NCBI GenBank assembly: GCA_021775355.1
Contig: JAJFHZ010000006.1
Location: 280,154-344,153, forward strand
Reading direction: 5' to 3'
From: Amylibacter sp.
Lineage (GTDB): Bacteria > Pseudomonadota > Alphaproteobacteria > Rhodobacterales > Rhodobacteraceae
DNA length: 64,000 nt
Both the position numbers and the translations under genes were made by a program. The notes beneath the pieces are model-generated. The model searched no databases. It saw only the letters and a program-made list of their open reading frames with translations, and was not told where the DNA came from. Numbering within the stretch: position 1 is the stretch's first letter; every line of letters starts with the position of its first letter. Of this stretch, positions 44,321 through 54,193 are shown piece by piece.

Positions 44321-45820
44321 TTAGATGTCAAACTTGATGCCCTGCGCCAGCGGCAGATCACGTGAATAATTGATAGTGTTGGTCTGGCGACGCATATAAC
44401 CGCGCCATGCGTCGGAACCACTTTCGCGCCCGCCGCCAGTATCTTTTTCACCACCAAACGCACCGCCGATTTCGGCACCCGACGGCCCGATATTGACATT
44501 TGCTATACCGCAATCAGAACCGACGGCCGATAGGAAATACTCGGTTTCGCGCACATCGGTTGAGAAGATGCATGATGACAAGCCTTGCGGCACACCGTTT
44601 TGGATTGCAATTGCCTGATCAAGATCACTGTATTTTATAACATAAAGGATCGGGGCAAACGTTTCATGTTTCACAATATCGGTTTGCGCCGGCATTTCAG
44701 CGATTGCCGGTGTGACGTAAGCTGCGTTCGGGAATGCGCCTTTGTGAACGTGCGCACCGCCATGAACCGTGCCGCCATCAGCTACGGCCTGTTGCAAAGC
44801 GCTGTCCATTCCACCCTGTGCCTGTGCGTCAATCAATGGGCCAACCAGAATGCCGTCTTTCAGAGGGTCGCCAATCGGCAAACCGTCATAAGCTGTCTTC
44901 AGGCGCGGTAATAGCTGGTCGTAAATGCTTTCATGCACGATCAGACGACGCAATGTTGTACAACGTTGCCCAGCAGTCCCTACTGCGGAAAAAACAACGG
45001 CGCGCAGGGCCATTTCCAAGTCAGCCGACGGGGTTACGATCATCGCGTTATTGCCACCAAGCTCCAGTATGCAGCGGCCAAAACGTTCCGCCAGTTTTGC
45101 ACCAACAGCATGGCCCATACGGGTGGAACCTGTCGCAGAAACAATCGCCACATCACGTGATGCAGTCAGCACCTCGCCAGCGTCACGCTCACCAATAACG
45201 GTTTGGATCAAACCATCGGGTGCTTCGGCAAAATTCGCAGTGACGCGGTCACATATTTTTTGCACGGCAAGTGCCGTCAGGGGCGTTTTCTCGGATGGTT
45301 TCCAGATCACCGGATCGCCACAAACCAACGCAAGGGCCGCGTTCCAGCACCACGGGGCAACAGGGAAGTTAAATGCGGTAATAATCCCGCAAACACCCAT
45401 CGGATGCCATGTTTCACGCATGCTGTGGCCTGGGCGTTCCGACGCAATTGTCAGGCCATATAGCTGCCGTGATAGACCTACAGCCAAATCACAAATGTCG
45501 ATCATTTCTTGAACTTCACCAAGACCCTCTTGGTAGATTTTACCGCATTCCAGTGTTACCAAACGGCCAAGGTTTTCTTTCTCGGCCCGCAATTCGTTCC
45601 CCAACAGGCGAACAAGTTCACCGCGGCGCGGTGCAGGAACTGCTTTCCATGCAGAAAAGGCATCTACGCCCTTGCCCACCATTTGCAAAACATCATCGGT
45701 ACTGTGCATTTTCAAGCTGGCTATTTCACTACCGTCAATGGGTGTATGCACAACAAGCGTGCCTGCGGTTAATTCAGCTGAGGTGAAGCCTGATGTTTTC
45801 AAGATTTCAGAACTGTTCAT
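44321..45820 (-). CDS. aldehyde dehydrogenase, probable 2-aminoadipate semialdehyde dehydrogenase
   Basis: A 499-residue ALDH7-type enzyme: GVCGIITAFNFPVAPWCWNAALAL with the catalytic Asn, SATGSTRMGHAVG for NAD, Glu in LELGGNNAMI, and the catalytic Cys in GTAGQRCTTLRRL. The C-terminal AFGGEKDTGGGRESGSDAW is typical of antiquitin-like enzymes, which oxidise aminoadipate semialdehyde. Its operon partner makes that semialdehyde from lysine or saccharopine. A divergent Lrp-type regulator supports an amino acid catabolic role. Confidence 0.85.
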   Translation of the reverse strand: MNSSEILKTSGFTSAELTAGTLVVHTPIDGSEIASLKMHSTDDVLQMVGKGVDAFSAWKAVPAPRRGELVRLLGNELRAEKENLGRLVTLECGKIYQEGLGEVQEMIDICDLAVGLSRQLYGLTIASERPGHSMRETWHPMGVCGIITAFNFPVAPWCWNAALALVCGDPVIWKPSEKTPLTALAVQKICDRVTANFAEAPDGLIQTVIGERDAGEVLTASRDVAIVSATGSTRMGHAVGAKLAERFGRCILELGGNNAMIVTPSADLEMALRAVVFSAVGTAGQRCTTLRRLIVHESIYDQLLPRLKTAYDGLPIGDPLKDGILVGPLIDAQAQGGMDSALQQAVADGGTVHGGAHVHKGAFPNAAYVTPAIAEMPAQTDIVKHETFAPILYVIKYSDLDQAIAIQNGVPQGLSSCIFSTDVRETEYFLSAVGSDCGIANVNIGPSGAEIGGAFGGEKDTGGGRESGSDAWRGYMRRQTNTINYSRDLPLAQGIKFDI

Positions 45821-45912
45821 GGATGTGTACTTTCTTATTTAATTTGGTGCGAAATTAACCGAAACAACGCTGTCTCGGCAACTAGCTATATTGGTTTTTT
45901 TATTTGTGATAT

Positions 45913-45927
45913 TAGTCAAAAAGACTA
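45913..45927. promoter_or_regulatory. Lrp-type 15-bp dyad between ALDH and lrp genes
   Basis: TAGTCAAAAAGACTA is a perfect 15-base dyad with an A-rich centre, the length and AT core of Lrp/AsnC sites. It lies 93 bases before the ALDH start and 35 bases before the regulator start, so it can control both. Confidence 0.6.
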
Positions 45928-45961
45928 TATGCATAGTTAAATTGTCTAGTGGCAGGATCGC

Positions 45962-46393
45962 ATGGAGCTTACGGATAAAGATGAACAACTTATTTGTCTG
46001 TTACAAAAAAACGGGCGCGTTTCCGTGTCTGAAATGGCGCGCAAATTATCCGCATCCCGTACCGCCGTACAAATGCGAATGCAGAAGTTGGAACGCAATG
46101 GCGTTATTGATGGGTATACGGTTAAATTATCGCCTGCATATCTGGAAAAGAAAGTGCAAGCATTGGTGATGATAAGGTTTCCACCAGGCAATCGGAAAGA
46201 GATTGAAGCAGAGCTTGCTGCAATCGTGCAATTGACGTCGCTTTATTCAATCAGCGGTGCGTTTGATATGGCTGGCGTGGTTTCTGCCCCGTCGATGGGC
46301 GAACTGGATATGATAATTGATAAAATTGGCTGCCTTAAGGGGATAGATGAAACCATGTCATCAATCATTCTGTCTACGAAAATTGATAGATGA
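45962..46393 (+). CDS. Lrp/AsnC-family transcriptional regulator
   Basis: A 143-residue regulator: an N-terminal winged helix (DKDEQLICLLQKNGRVSVSEMARKLSASRTAVQMRMQKLERNGVI) and a C-terminal RAM effector domain with TSLYSISGAFDMAGVVSA. It diverges from the lysine-degradation pair with a 15-bp dyad between, so it probably senses lysine or a product and controls them. Confidence 0.85.
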   Translation: MELTDKDEQLICLLQKNGRVSVSEMARKLSASRTAVQMRMQKLERNGVIDGYTVKLSPAYLEKKVQALVMIRFPPGNRKEIEAELAAIVQLTSLYSISGAFDMAGVVSAPSMGELDMIIDKIGCLKGIDETMSSIILSTKIDR

Positions 46394-46506
46394 TATCGTT
46401 TTACCACTTCAGCGTACCAGTTGATAAAAGTGCTCTCTCACGTTAGCTACAAGGGCGTCTGTAAAAGATCAACGCAACCGCACCGCCTATGAAAGAGGAT
46501 CAACCC

Positions 46507-47712
46507 ATGTCCGATGCTTATATCTGTGATGCTGTTCGCACACCTATTGGCCGTTATGGCGGCAGCCTATCATCCATTCGTGCAGACGATCTAGGGGCAC
46601 TTCCCCTAAAGGCTTTACAAGAACGAAATCGCGGGGTGGATTGGTCAAAGCTTGACGACGTGATGTTCGGTTGTGCCAATCAGGCAGGCGAAGACAACCG
46701 AAATGTTGCACGTATGTCGGCCCTATTATCGGGGCTGCCAACATCGGCCTCTGGGGTTACGCTAAACCGTTTATGCGGTTCCGGTCTGGATGCGGTCGGC
46801 ACAGCTGCGCGTGCGATCAAAGCGCGTGAGGCCGATCTGATCATTGCAGGCGGTGTTGAGAGCATGTCACGCGCGCCCTTCGTGATGCCAAAGGCCACAT
46901 CAGCATTTAGCCGTGCAAATCAGCTTTATGACACGACAATGGGCTGGCGATTTGTGAATGCGCTGATGAAGCAGCAATACGGTGTGGACAGCATGCCCGA
47001 AACCGCAGAGAACGTTGCCGCTGACTTCAATATTTCCCGTGAAGATCAGGATGTTTTTGCCGCCCGTTCACAAAAGCTTGCAGCACTTGCCGGACAGACC
47101 GGCATATTCGCACAGGAAATAATTGCGGTGAACATCCCGCAACGCAAAGACGAACCTGTTGTTTTCGATACGGATGAACATCCCCGACCCGAAACAACGC
47201 TTGCAGGTCTGGCCAAATTGCCAACACCTTTTCGCAAAGACGGCAGTGTTACCGCTGGCAATGCGTCAGGGATAAACGATGGGGCCTGTGCGATGATTAT
47301 CGCATCGGGCAAGGCAACCAAAGAACATAACCTGACGCCGATGACCCGTATCGTTTCCATGGCTACCGCAGGTGTGGAACCCCGCATTATGGGCTATGGC
47401 CCTGCCCCCGCTATGCGTAAAGTGTTAAATCGCGCAGGTTTGACGCTGGACGATATGGATGTGATCGAATTGAACGAAGCGTTCGCCGCGCAAGCCCTTG
47501 CCGTTACACGCCATTTGGGTCTGGACGACCACGACGCCCGCGTGAACCCTAATGGCGGCGCGATTGCACTTGGGCATCCACTGGGCATGAGTGGTGCACG
47601 CCTAGCCACAACAGCATCATACCAGCTACAACGCAGTGGCGGGCGTTATGCGCTTTGCACCATGTGTATCGGCGTCGGACAAGGCATAGCGGTTATTCTG
47701 GAACGCGTTTAA
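46507..47712 (+). CDS. acetyl-CoA acyltransferase, 3-oxoadipyl-CoA thiolase-like
   Basis: A 401-residue thiolase. The nucleophilic Cys is in TLNRLCGSGLDAVG, the His pair region is in NPNGGAIALGHPLGMSGAR, and the second active Cys is in ALCTMCIGVGQGIA. The N-terminus AYICDAVRTPIGRYGG and the length match PcaF/PaaJ 3-oxoadipyl-CoA thiolases, which end aromatic degradation by giving succinyl-CoA and acetyl-CoA. No other aromatic pathway gene is near, so a general degradative thiolase is possible. AGAGGA lies upstream of ATG 46507, preferred over an ATG six codons earlier. Confidence 0.85.
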   Translation: MSDAYICDAVRTPIGRYGGSLSSIRADDLGALPLKALQERNRGVDWSKLDDVMFGCANQAGEDNRNVARMSALLSGLPTSASGVTLNRLCGSGLDAVGTAARAIKAREADLIIAGGVESMSRAPFVMPKATSAFSRANQLYDTTMGWRFVNALMKQQYGVDSMPETAENVAADFNISREDQDVFAARSQKLAALAGQTGIFAQEIIAVNIPQRKDEPVVFDTDEHPRPETTLAGLAKLPTPFRKDGSVTAGNASGINDGACAMIIASGKATKEHNLTPMTRIVSMATAGVEPRIMGYGPAPAMRKVLNRAGLTLDDMDVIELNEAFAAQALAVTRHLGLDDHDARVNPNGGAIALGHPLGMSGARLATTASYQLQRSGGRYALCTMCIGVGQGIAVILERV

Positions 47713-47738
47713 TTATGATCCCAAACAAGCCCTCGTGA

Positions 47739-48962
47739 TCAAATCACCTTGAGTTCAGGCACCGCTACCACGAATTTTGTGCCGAGCTTCGCAAGTTCCG
47801 CGTTTTGGCTCATTACTTCATCCGCGATATTCCACGGCAAAATGACCAGATAATCCGGGCGATTATCCTCAAGCGCCGAAGGGGGTAAAATCGGGATGTG
47901 ACTCGCAGGTAGGTATTGGCCGATCTTGGCTTTTGCCGCATCACAGACAAAAGGCATCAGATCAGGACGAATACCCGCGTAATTCATCAGCGTATTGCCT
48001 TTGGCCGCAGCACCGTAACCAGCAACTGTTTTGCCTTTGGCCTTGGCATCCAGCAAAAACCGCAGCAAGCCATCTTTGACCGCATCGGCCTTTTTCTGAA
48101 AACCGATATAGGTTGCCGCACTTTGCAGACCCGCAGCGGTTTCAGCATGTAGCACAGCATCAACCGCATCCGTAACGGCATGATTAGCGTCTTTCAGACA
48201 ACCGTAAATACGCAGGCTTCCCCCGTGGGTCGGCAGTTCTTCCACATCAAAGATATGCAAGCCCGCAGCGTTGAAGATGGAGGCTACAGCGAAAAGTGAC
48301 AGGTAGGAAAAATGCTCGTGATAAACCGTATCGAATTGGTTTTGCCCGATCAGTTGCAACAAATGCGGAAATTCAAATGTGACCACACCGTTCGGTTTCA
48401 AAAGTGCTGCAACCCCTTGGGTGAAATCGTTGATGTCAGGCACATGAGCGTAGACATTGTTGCCCAAAACCAGATCGGCTTTCTCATCTGCATCTGCCAT
48501 GCTTTGACCAACGGATGCACCAAAAAATTGTTCACGCACGGGCACGCCAATCGCCCTTGCCGCCTCGGCCGTACTTTTGGTCGGCTCAATACCCAGACAC
48601 GGCACACCGCTTGCGACTAAATTCTTCAACAGATAACCGTCATTCGAAGCCAACTCGACCACGAAACTATCAGATGTCAGCCCCAGACGGTTGGTGATCA
48701 TAGTGCAATAGTCGGCCGCATGCTTCAGCCAACCTTTAGAGGTGGATGAAAAATAGGCGTAATCTTCACTGAACAGTGCATCCGCTTCTGCATAATCTTC
48801 GGTTTGAACCAACCAGCAGTTGGTGCAGGTCAGAATCCGCAACGGATATGTGATCTCTGGCTTGCGTAAATCTTCGGATTTAAGATACGCGTTCGATGGT
48901 GGCGCGTTTCCCAAGTCCAGAAATTCCAGTTCCAGTTCGGTATGACAGTGGCGGCATTTCAT
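47739..48962 (-). CDS. SAM-dependent sugar C-methyltransferase (NovU/TylC3-like)
   Basis: A 407-residue three-domain methyltransferase. The N-terminal zinc domain has CRHC at residues 3-6, LDLGNAPPSNAYL, and CTNCWLVQ. The SAM domain has FVVELASNDGYLLKNL and VLGNNVYAHVPD; the C-terminal domain has GKTVAGYGAAAKGNTLMNY. This architecture belongs to enzymes that methylate C-3 of nucleotide 4-keto-deoxysugars. It is last in the CDP-sugar cassette and overlaps the epimerase gene by four bases, so the acceptor is probably a CDP-4-keto-6-deoxyhexose. Confidence 0.85.
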   Translation of the reverse strand: MKCRHCHTELELEFLDLGNAPPSNAYLKSEDLRKPEITYPLRILTCTNCWLVQTEDYAEADALFSEDYAYFSSTSKGWLKHAADYCTMITNRLGLTSDSFVVELASNDGYLLKNLVASGVPCLGIEPTKSTAEAARAIGVPVREQFFGASVGQSMADADEKADLVLGNNVYAHVPDINDFTQGVAALLKPNGVVTFEFPHLLQLIGQNQFDTVYHEHFSYLSLFAVASIFNAAGLHIFDVEELPTHGGSLRIYGCLKDANHAVTDAVDAVLHAETAAGLQSAATYIGFQKKADAVKDGLLRFLLDAKAKGKTVAGYGAAAKGNTLMNYAGIRPDLMPFVCDAAKAKIGQYLPASHIPILPPSALEDNRPDYLVILPWNIADEVMSQNAELAKLGTKFVVAVPELKVI

Positions 48963-49507
48963 AGGGTGATCGACTCTATTGTTGCAAATGGCGGGTGGGA
49001 TTGGTCGCGTTCCGATATTGTCGTTATCGGTAGTGGCCAGTTTATAGCAAGGGTGGGATCGCTCAGGTTCACCGCCCCTTCATAGTCGGGTTGATAGGGT
49101 TGTGAGTGACAGTAATGCAATTCAACATCATCCGACAGGGTTTGAAAACCATGCGCACAACCCGCTGGAATATAAACACTATCCAATGTTTCACTGTCCA
49201 GTGGAACCGCACAAACGCGGCCAAAATCACACGAGCCTTTGCGCAGATCGACAAACACATCCAAAATACGCCCACGCACACAACGCACCAGCTTAATCTC
49301 GGCATAGGGCGGTCGCTGGAAATGCAGGCCGCGCACAGTACCTTTACGGGCATTGATAGAGGTGTTCATCTGCACCCACTCAGTGTTAAGCCCTTGGGCG
49401 GCAAATGTTTCGGCACAATACACCCGCGCAAAAGCCCCACGGTTGTCACCTAGTTTTTTCGGGGTGATTTTATAGGCCCCGTTTATGATCAATGGCTCAA
49501 AAATCAT
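48959..49507 (-). CDS. dTDP-4-dehydrorhamnose 3,5-epimerase-like sugar epimerase
   Basis: A 182-residue RmlC-family cupin. It has GAFARVYCAETF, the catalytic His in TVRGLHFQRPPYAEIKLVRCVRG, VFVDLRKGS, and PAGCAHGFQTLSDDVELHYCHSQPY. In this operon the substrate is more likely a CDP-4-keto-6-deoxyglucose than the dTDP sugar. Epimerisation at C-3 and/or C-5 would precede or accompany C-methylation. ATGA overlaps link it to both neighbours. Confidence 0.85.
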   Translation of the reverse strand: MIFEPLIINGAYKITPKKLGDNRGAFARVYCAETFAAQGLNTEWVQMNTSINARKGTVRGLHFQRPPYAEIKLVRCVRGRILDVFVDLRKGSCDFGRVCAVPLDSETLDSVYIPAGCAHGFQTLSDDVELHYCHSQPYQPDYEGAVNLSDPTLAINWPLPITTISERDQSHPPFATIESITL

Positions 49508-50565
49508 GCGGCCTCATAGGCTTTGATCTGCTCTAGGGAAATATCCAAAGGTGAACGCCCCGCAGCGGTTTCCTTGTACCAAGTCATCGTATTTGCTACA
49601 GCCGTCTCGAAATCCCATTTAGGTTGCCAGCTAAGCTTTGTGCGCACCTTATCTATCGAGAGTTTCAAAAGGCCCGCCTCATGCGGGGCATCCGCAGTGG
49701 TTGACGCATGGTATGTACCGACCCATGTTTTCAATGCGGTTTGGATCACGTCTTCGACCGTGCGGTTATCGCGCGGTTCAGGGCCAAAATTAAAGGCGGC
49801 AGCCAATGTATTATCCGTAGCCATTTTTTCCGCCAACAACATATAACCTGACAAAGGTTCCAACACGTGTTGCCATGGGCGCACCGCGTTCGGATTGCGG
49901 GTTTCAATGGATTGGCCTTGCATCAAGGCGCGCGCAATATCAGGCAGAAGTCGATTTTCACACCAATCCCCGCCACCGATTACGTTGCCCGCACGCGCTG
50001 AAGCCAGTGCAATGGGCAAGTTTTCCTGCTCGAATAAACTGCGGTAACTGTCCACCACAAGCTCGGTTCCCGCTTTGCTGGCACTATAGGGATCTATCCC
50101 ACCTAAACGATCTGTTTCAACATAGGCGTGATCAGTTTCAATGTTGCGATAGACCTTATCCGTGGTCACAACCACAACAGCACAAGGGTGCGCGGACTTG
50201 CGCAATGCTTCCAACAGATGTGCTGTGCCCATCACGTTGGTATTCCATGTGTTCAATGTGTCACGGTAGCTGCGCAAAACCAGTGATTGCGCAGCCAGAT
50301 GAAACACAAAATCGGCTTTAATATCGGTCACATAAGCGGCAAATGCATCCGCGTCACAAATATCACCTATATGGTGATGGATTTTATCACCCATTTGTAA
50401 TTGGTCGAACAAGACAGGATCGGTATCGGGTTCAAGCGCATAACCAAAAACCTCGGCCCCCATGCCCTGCAGCCACAAGGACATCCAGCACCCTTTAAAG
50501 CCCGTATGACCTGTCAGCAAAACCCGTTTATTTTTCCAAAATGGGTTCAAGACCAGACTTTCCAT
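49504..50565 (-). CDS. rfbG: CDP-glucose 4,6-dehydratase
   Basis: A 353-residue extended short-chain dehydrogenase. The NAD loop is LLTGHTGFKGCWMSLWL; VFHLAAQSLVLRSYRD and the YxxxK pair in GIDPYSASKAGTE follow, with SARAGNVIGGGDWCENRLLPD matching RfbG. It converts CDP-glucose to CDP-4-keto-6-deoxyglucose. The ATG at 50565 overlaps the cytidylyltransferase gene by 19 bases; longer in-frame starts add residues absent from the family. Confidence 0.9.
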   Translation of the reverse strand: MESLVLNPFWKNKRVLLTGHTGFKGCWMSLWLQGMGAEVFGYALEPDTDPVLFDQLQMGDKIHHHIGDICDADAFAAYVTDIKADFVFHLAAQSLVLRSYRDTLNTWNTNVMGTAHLLEALRKSAHPCAVVVVTTDKVYRNIETDHAYVETDRLGGIDPYSASKAGTELVVDSYRSLFEQENLPIALASARAGNVIGGGDWCENRLLPDIARALMQGQSIETRNPNAVRPWQHVLEPLSGYMLLAEKMATDNTLAAAFNFGPEPRDNRTVEDVIQTALKTWVGTYHASTTADAPHEAGLLKLSIDKVRTKLSWQPKWDFETAVANTMTWYKETAAGRSPLDISLEQIKAYEAA

Positions 50566-51317
50566 GGTGCGCAACCCTTGGCCCACAGGTCTTCCAGATA
50601 GGTGCGATCACGCAATGTATCCATGGCCGCCCAGAACCCGTCATGCTTACGCACAGCCAACTGACCGTCATCAGCCAATCCGATCATCGGTTCTTGTTCG
50701 AAAATCGTGTTGTCATCTGTAATACGGTCTAAAATAGAGGGTTCACACACCATGAATCCACCGCTGATCCATTGACCGTCACCTTTGGGTTTTTCCAGAA
50801 AACTGGACACTTTTTTACCGGTGATTTCCAGTGCGCCAAAGCGCCCTGCGGGTTGCACGGCAGAAACCGTTGCCTCGCAATTTTGTGCTTGATGAAATTT
50901 GACCAATTCGGCAATGTCGATATTGCTGACCCCATCACCATAGGTCAGACAGAATGTATCATCGAGATGCTCACGCACACGTTTGATGCGCCCGCCTGTC
51001 TGGGTCAGCTCACCCGTATCAACCAACGTGACATTCCATGCTTCCGCACGTTGGCGATGCACCTTCATTTCATTATTGGCCATGTCAAAAGTGACATCGG
51101 ACATGTGCAAAAAGTAATTGGCAAAGTATTCTTTGATCTGATAGCCGCGATAGCCGCAGCAAATCACGAAATCATTAATGCCGTATGCACTGTAAATCTT
51201 CATGATATGCCACAGAATCGGGCGGCCACCGATTTCGATCATCGGCTTTGGCTTCAAGTGACTTTCTTCGCTGATGCGCGTACCCAGACCACCTGCAAGA
51301 ATAACTGCCTTCACCAT
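50547..51317 (-). CDS. rfbF: glucose-1-phosphate cytidylyltransferase
   Basis: A 256-residue nucleotidyltransferase: LAGGLGTRISEESHLKPKPMIEIGGRPILWH, FVICCGYRGYQIKEYFANYF, and the metal Asp in TYGDGVSNID. It makes CDP-glucose from CTP and glucose-1-phosphate. It is first in the four-gene cassette rfbF-rfbG-epimerase-methyltransferase. Confidence 0.92.
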   Translation of the reverse strand: MVKAVILAGGLGTRISEESHLKPKPMIEIGGRPILWHIMKIYSAYGINDFVICCGYRGYQIKEYFANYFLHMSDVTFDMANNEMKVHRQRAEAWNVTLVDTGELTQTGGRIKRVREHLDDTFCLTYGDGVSNIDIAELVKFHQAQNCEATVSAVQPAGRFGALEITGKKVSSFLEKPKGDGQWISGGFMVCEPSILDRITDDNTIFEQEPMIGLADDGQLAVRKHDGFWAAMDTLRDRTYLEDLWAKGCAPWKVWS

Positions 51318-51569
51318 TAAGATTCACCTATATTTTGTTACTGTCATATGCGGATAACAAACCGTCCTGAAAAATGATAGCATTTTTCGAATTTAAAATG
51401 AGTTCACACTACTTTGCATGCCAGCCCAGATCATCACATGAAATTATACATCATTGATGTGGCCCGTTATAAAATTAACAATATGCAAGACATCTTGAAC
51501 ATGTGCCATCTCTGACAAACGGTACCTGATTCAACCTGAATTTCGAAGTGTTGCGATTTTCAATCATAA

Positions 51570-54005
51570 TCAAGAACGGATGCGGTCGTAACTGGGATCA
51601 TATGGTCCGGCTTCAATAACTTCTGTGCTTACCAACTCACCTAGCAAATCCAGTTGCATTACAGTTCCGATTTTTGCCTTGTCTGGATCAACAAAAGCAT
51701 AGGCAAGATTCATATCAACACGATGGCCCCAGTCACCGGAACTGATTGTACCGACCACATTGTCCCCATCCATCAATGAACCACCACCATAGGCCGGGGC
51801 GTGGGTGCAATCAATCTTGAGGCTTACCAGTTTTTTCGCCAGACCATTTTTCATACGCTTTTCCAGCGCTGCCTTGCCAACAAAATCGCCTTTGTCAATT
51901 TTCACAAACCGATTCAAATTGGTTTCAAACGGGTCGAACTCGGTCAACAGATCGGCTTTCCAGTGTAGATAACCTTTTTCCATCCGCATAGATTCAACCG
52001 CACGCGCACCAAAAAGCTTCATCCCATGTACCTCGCCTGCTTTGCGCAATGTCAGATAAACCGCATATAACGATGCGTTAGGTACGTGGATTTCATAGGC
52101 CAGTTCGCCAGAAAAACTAACCGACATGACTGTAGCCGGTGAAAACCCGATGAAACATTCACGGACAGACAGCCAAGGAAAGGCCTCTTTGCTCCAATCA
52201 CCCCGACTGCATGTTGCCAACACATCACGTGCCTTTGGCCCTGCCATCACCAGAATGGTCTGATCATTGGTCAGGCTGGTAATCTGCACATCTTCATCGC
52301 GGCGCAGATGCTCTTGCAACCAATCCATATCGTGAAACTCTGTCGCTGCGGCAGAGCCGTACCAGACACGATCCGGCCCCCGATCAGAGGGCGGGATATT
52401 AGCAATTGTCGCCTCACCCTTGATCATGCCAAAATCATTCAACAGATAACCCAATCCAACCTTGCCCTGTTTGCGCGTCACCCGCCCACAGAACATACGG
52501 TCAAGGAAGTCATGCGCACCAGAACCGGTGATCTCAAACCTGTTAAACCCGTTGACTTCACACAAGCCAACATTATCGCGAATGTTGGCAACTTCGCCTG
52601 CAATCACGTCAAAGGTTTCATTAAAATGGAAGGTCAACGCAGGATGAAAATCAGGTGTCGGTTTGATGTAATCCACACGTTCCCAGCCATTCACAACAGT
52701 AAACTCTGCATTCTCAGTGGCAAGTACCGGGGTTAAAGGCGTGGTTTTGGCCGGGCGTGCCGCGGGACGATGCTCATGAGGAAAGTGAAACCGGAATTCA
52801 TTCTGGTAATCTTCAATGGCCTTCAAAGCTGTCATCTCAACGTTTGTGTGCCCGGTAAAGCGACGCGGATCGATACACCAGGTATCATAACAGGCTTCGC
52901 CGTGCACAATTTGTTGCGCCAAAAGCCAACCGTGGCCGCCGCCCTCGCCCAGACCCGCACGCAATCCGATAATACAAAATGCGTTACGTTTGTTTGGGAT
53001 CGGACCAACCAAAGGTGCACCATCAATCGTATACGTAATCGGCCCGTTCACAACTGTATGAATGCCTGCATCCAACAAAGCTGGCATCCGTTCGAACGCT
53101 CCTTCCAACACATCCGTGACCCGGTCAAGATCGTCGGGGCAAAGCGCATTGACGAAATTTGGATCAATTCCGTCCATTCCCCATGTCTTGCAATCCTGTT
53201 CATAAAAACCCAACAAAAGCCCGTTCTTTTCCTGACGGCAATAATAATCCGATATGGGGCAGCGTAACAGCGGCATCCGGTGGCCCGCATCTTTGATCCC
53301 TGCAATCTCTTCGGTCAGGAAATATTGATGTTCCATCGAGGTGACCGGGTGATGTACTTCCATCATCATGCCAACTTCATTTACCCGGTAGCCACAGGCA
53401 TTGACGACGATATCACAATCGATATCGCCTTTTTCCGTGTGAACCGTCCAAGTATCATCCTTGTGTTGGGTTAGTGCTGTAACGGGTGTATTGCGATAGA
53501 CCTCTGCGCCGGCTTTGCGCGCGCGCCGCGCCAGGGACTGGCAAAGTTGGGCGGGATCAATATCCCCGTCCAAAGGATCCCAAAGCCCCCCCAACATGTT
53601 TTCGGTTGATATCAACGGGTGACGCCGCGCGCATTCTTCGGCATCAATTACTTCAAAATGCACGTCCATTCCACGCGCCATCGAGGTAAAATGACGATAC
53701 CCTTGCAACTGCTCTTCAGTATTGGCCAAACGGATACCACCATCACCGTGGTGATAATTGATCGGATATTCCGCATCATCTGCCAGTTCTTTATAGAGGT
53801 TGATTGAATGGGTCTTTAGTCCAACCATGGTTTGATTCATTCCAAAATTAGTGACCTGTGCAGCAGAATGCCATGTTGTGCCGCTGGTCAATTCATTCCG
53901 TTCAACCAGCACAACATCGTTCCAACCTTCTTGTGTCAGATGATAAAGGGTAGAACACCCGGCGATACCGCCCCCGATGACGACAACTTTGGTGCGCGAT
54001 TTCAT
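51570..54005 (-). CDS. dimethylglycine/sarcosine dehydrogenase-like FAD and folate enzyme
   Basis: An 811-residue protein: an N-terminal DAO domain with GGGIAGCSTLYHL and the covalent-FAD motif TSGTTWHSAAQ, a FAO_M linker, and C-terminal GcvT domains (from about residue 420) that bind tetrahydrofolate. This matches dimethylglycine dehydrogenase and sarcosine dehydrogenase, which oxidise N-methyl groups to formaldehyde captured on folate. The ATG at 54005 has GGAG 7 bases upstream. It diverges from an MttB-family gene, suggesting a betaine pathway; the exact amine is inferred. Confidence 0.85.
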   Translation of the reverse strand: MKSRTKVVVIGGGIAGCSTLYHLTQEGWNDVVLVERNELTSGTTWHSAAQVTNFGMNQTMVGLKTHSINLYKELADDAEYPINYHHGDGGIRLANTEEQLQGYRHFTSMARGMDVHFEVIDAEECARRHPLISTENMLGGLWDPLDGDIDPAQLCQSLARRARKAGAEVYRNTPVTALTQHKDDTWTVHTEKGDIDCDIVVNACGYRVNEVGMMMEVHHPVTSMEHQYFLTEEIAGIKDAGHRMPLLRCPISDYYCRQEKNGLLLGFYEQDCKTWGMDGIDPNFVNALCPDDLDRVTDVLEGAFERMPALLDAGIHTVVNGPITYTIDGAPLVGPIPNKRNAFCIIGLRAGLGEGGGHGWLLAQQIVHGEACYDTWCIDPRRFTGHTNVEMTALKAIEDYQNEFRFHFPHEHRPAARPAKTTPLTPVLATENAEFTVVNGWERVDYIKPTPDFHPALTFHFNETFDVIAGEVANIRDNVGLCEVNGFNRFEITGSGAHDFLDRMFCGRVTRKQGKVGLGYLLNDFGMIKGEATIANIPPSDRGPDRVWYGSAAATEFHDMDWLQEHLRRDEDVQITSLTNDQTILVMAGPKARDVLATCSRGDWSKEAFPWLSVRECFIGFSPATVMSVSFSGELAYEIHVPNASLYAVYLTLRKAGEVHGMKLFGARAVESMRMEKGYLHWKADLLTEFDPFETNLNRFVKIDKGDFVGKAALEKRMKNGLAKKLVSLKIDCTHAPAYGGGSLMDGDNVVGTISSGDWGHRVDMNLAYAFVDPDKAKIGTVMQLDLLGELVSTEVIEAGPYDPSYDRIRS

Positions 54006-54193
54006 AGACAACTCCAAACTTAGTTTTGTAGCTATGCTGGACGTAAAGTGACGGATAAGGTCAACTGTTCAGCTTCTATTTCGATTTTTTCGCAGTTAAG
54101 TTTCGAACTTTTGATCTAAGCATTTCTTGGCTTGCAAAACAAAGTATGAAGTTTGCTTATTCCAACATATGCAGCATTTTGGTAATACAGAAC

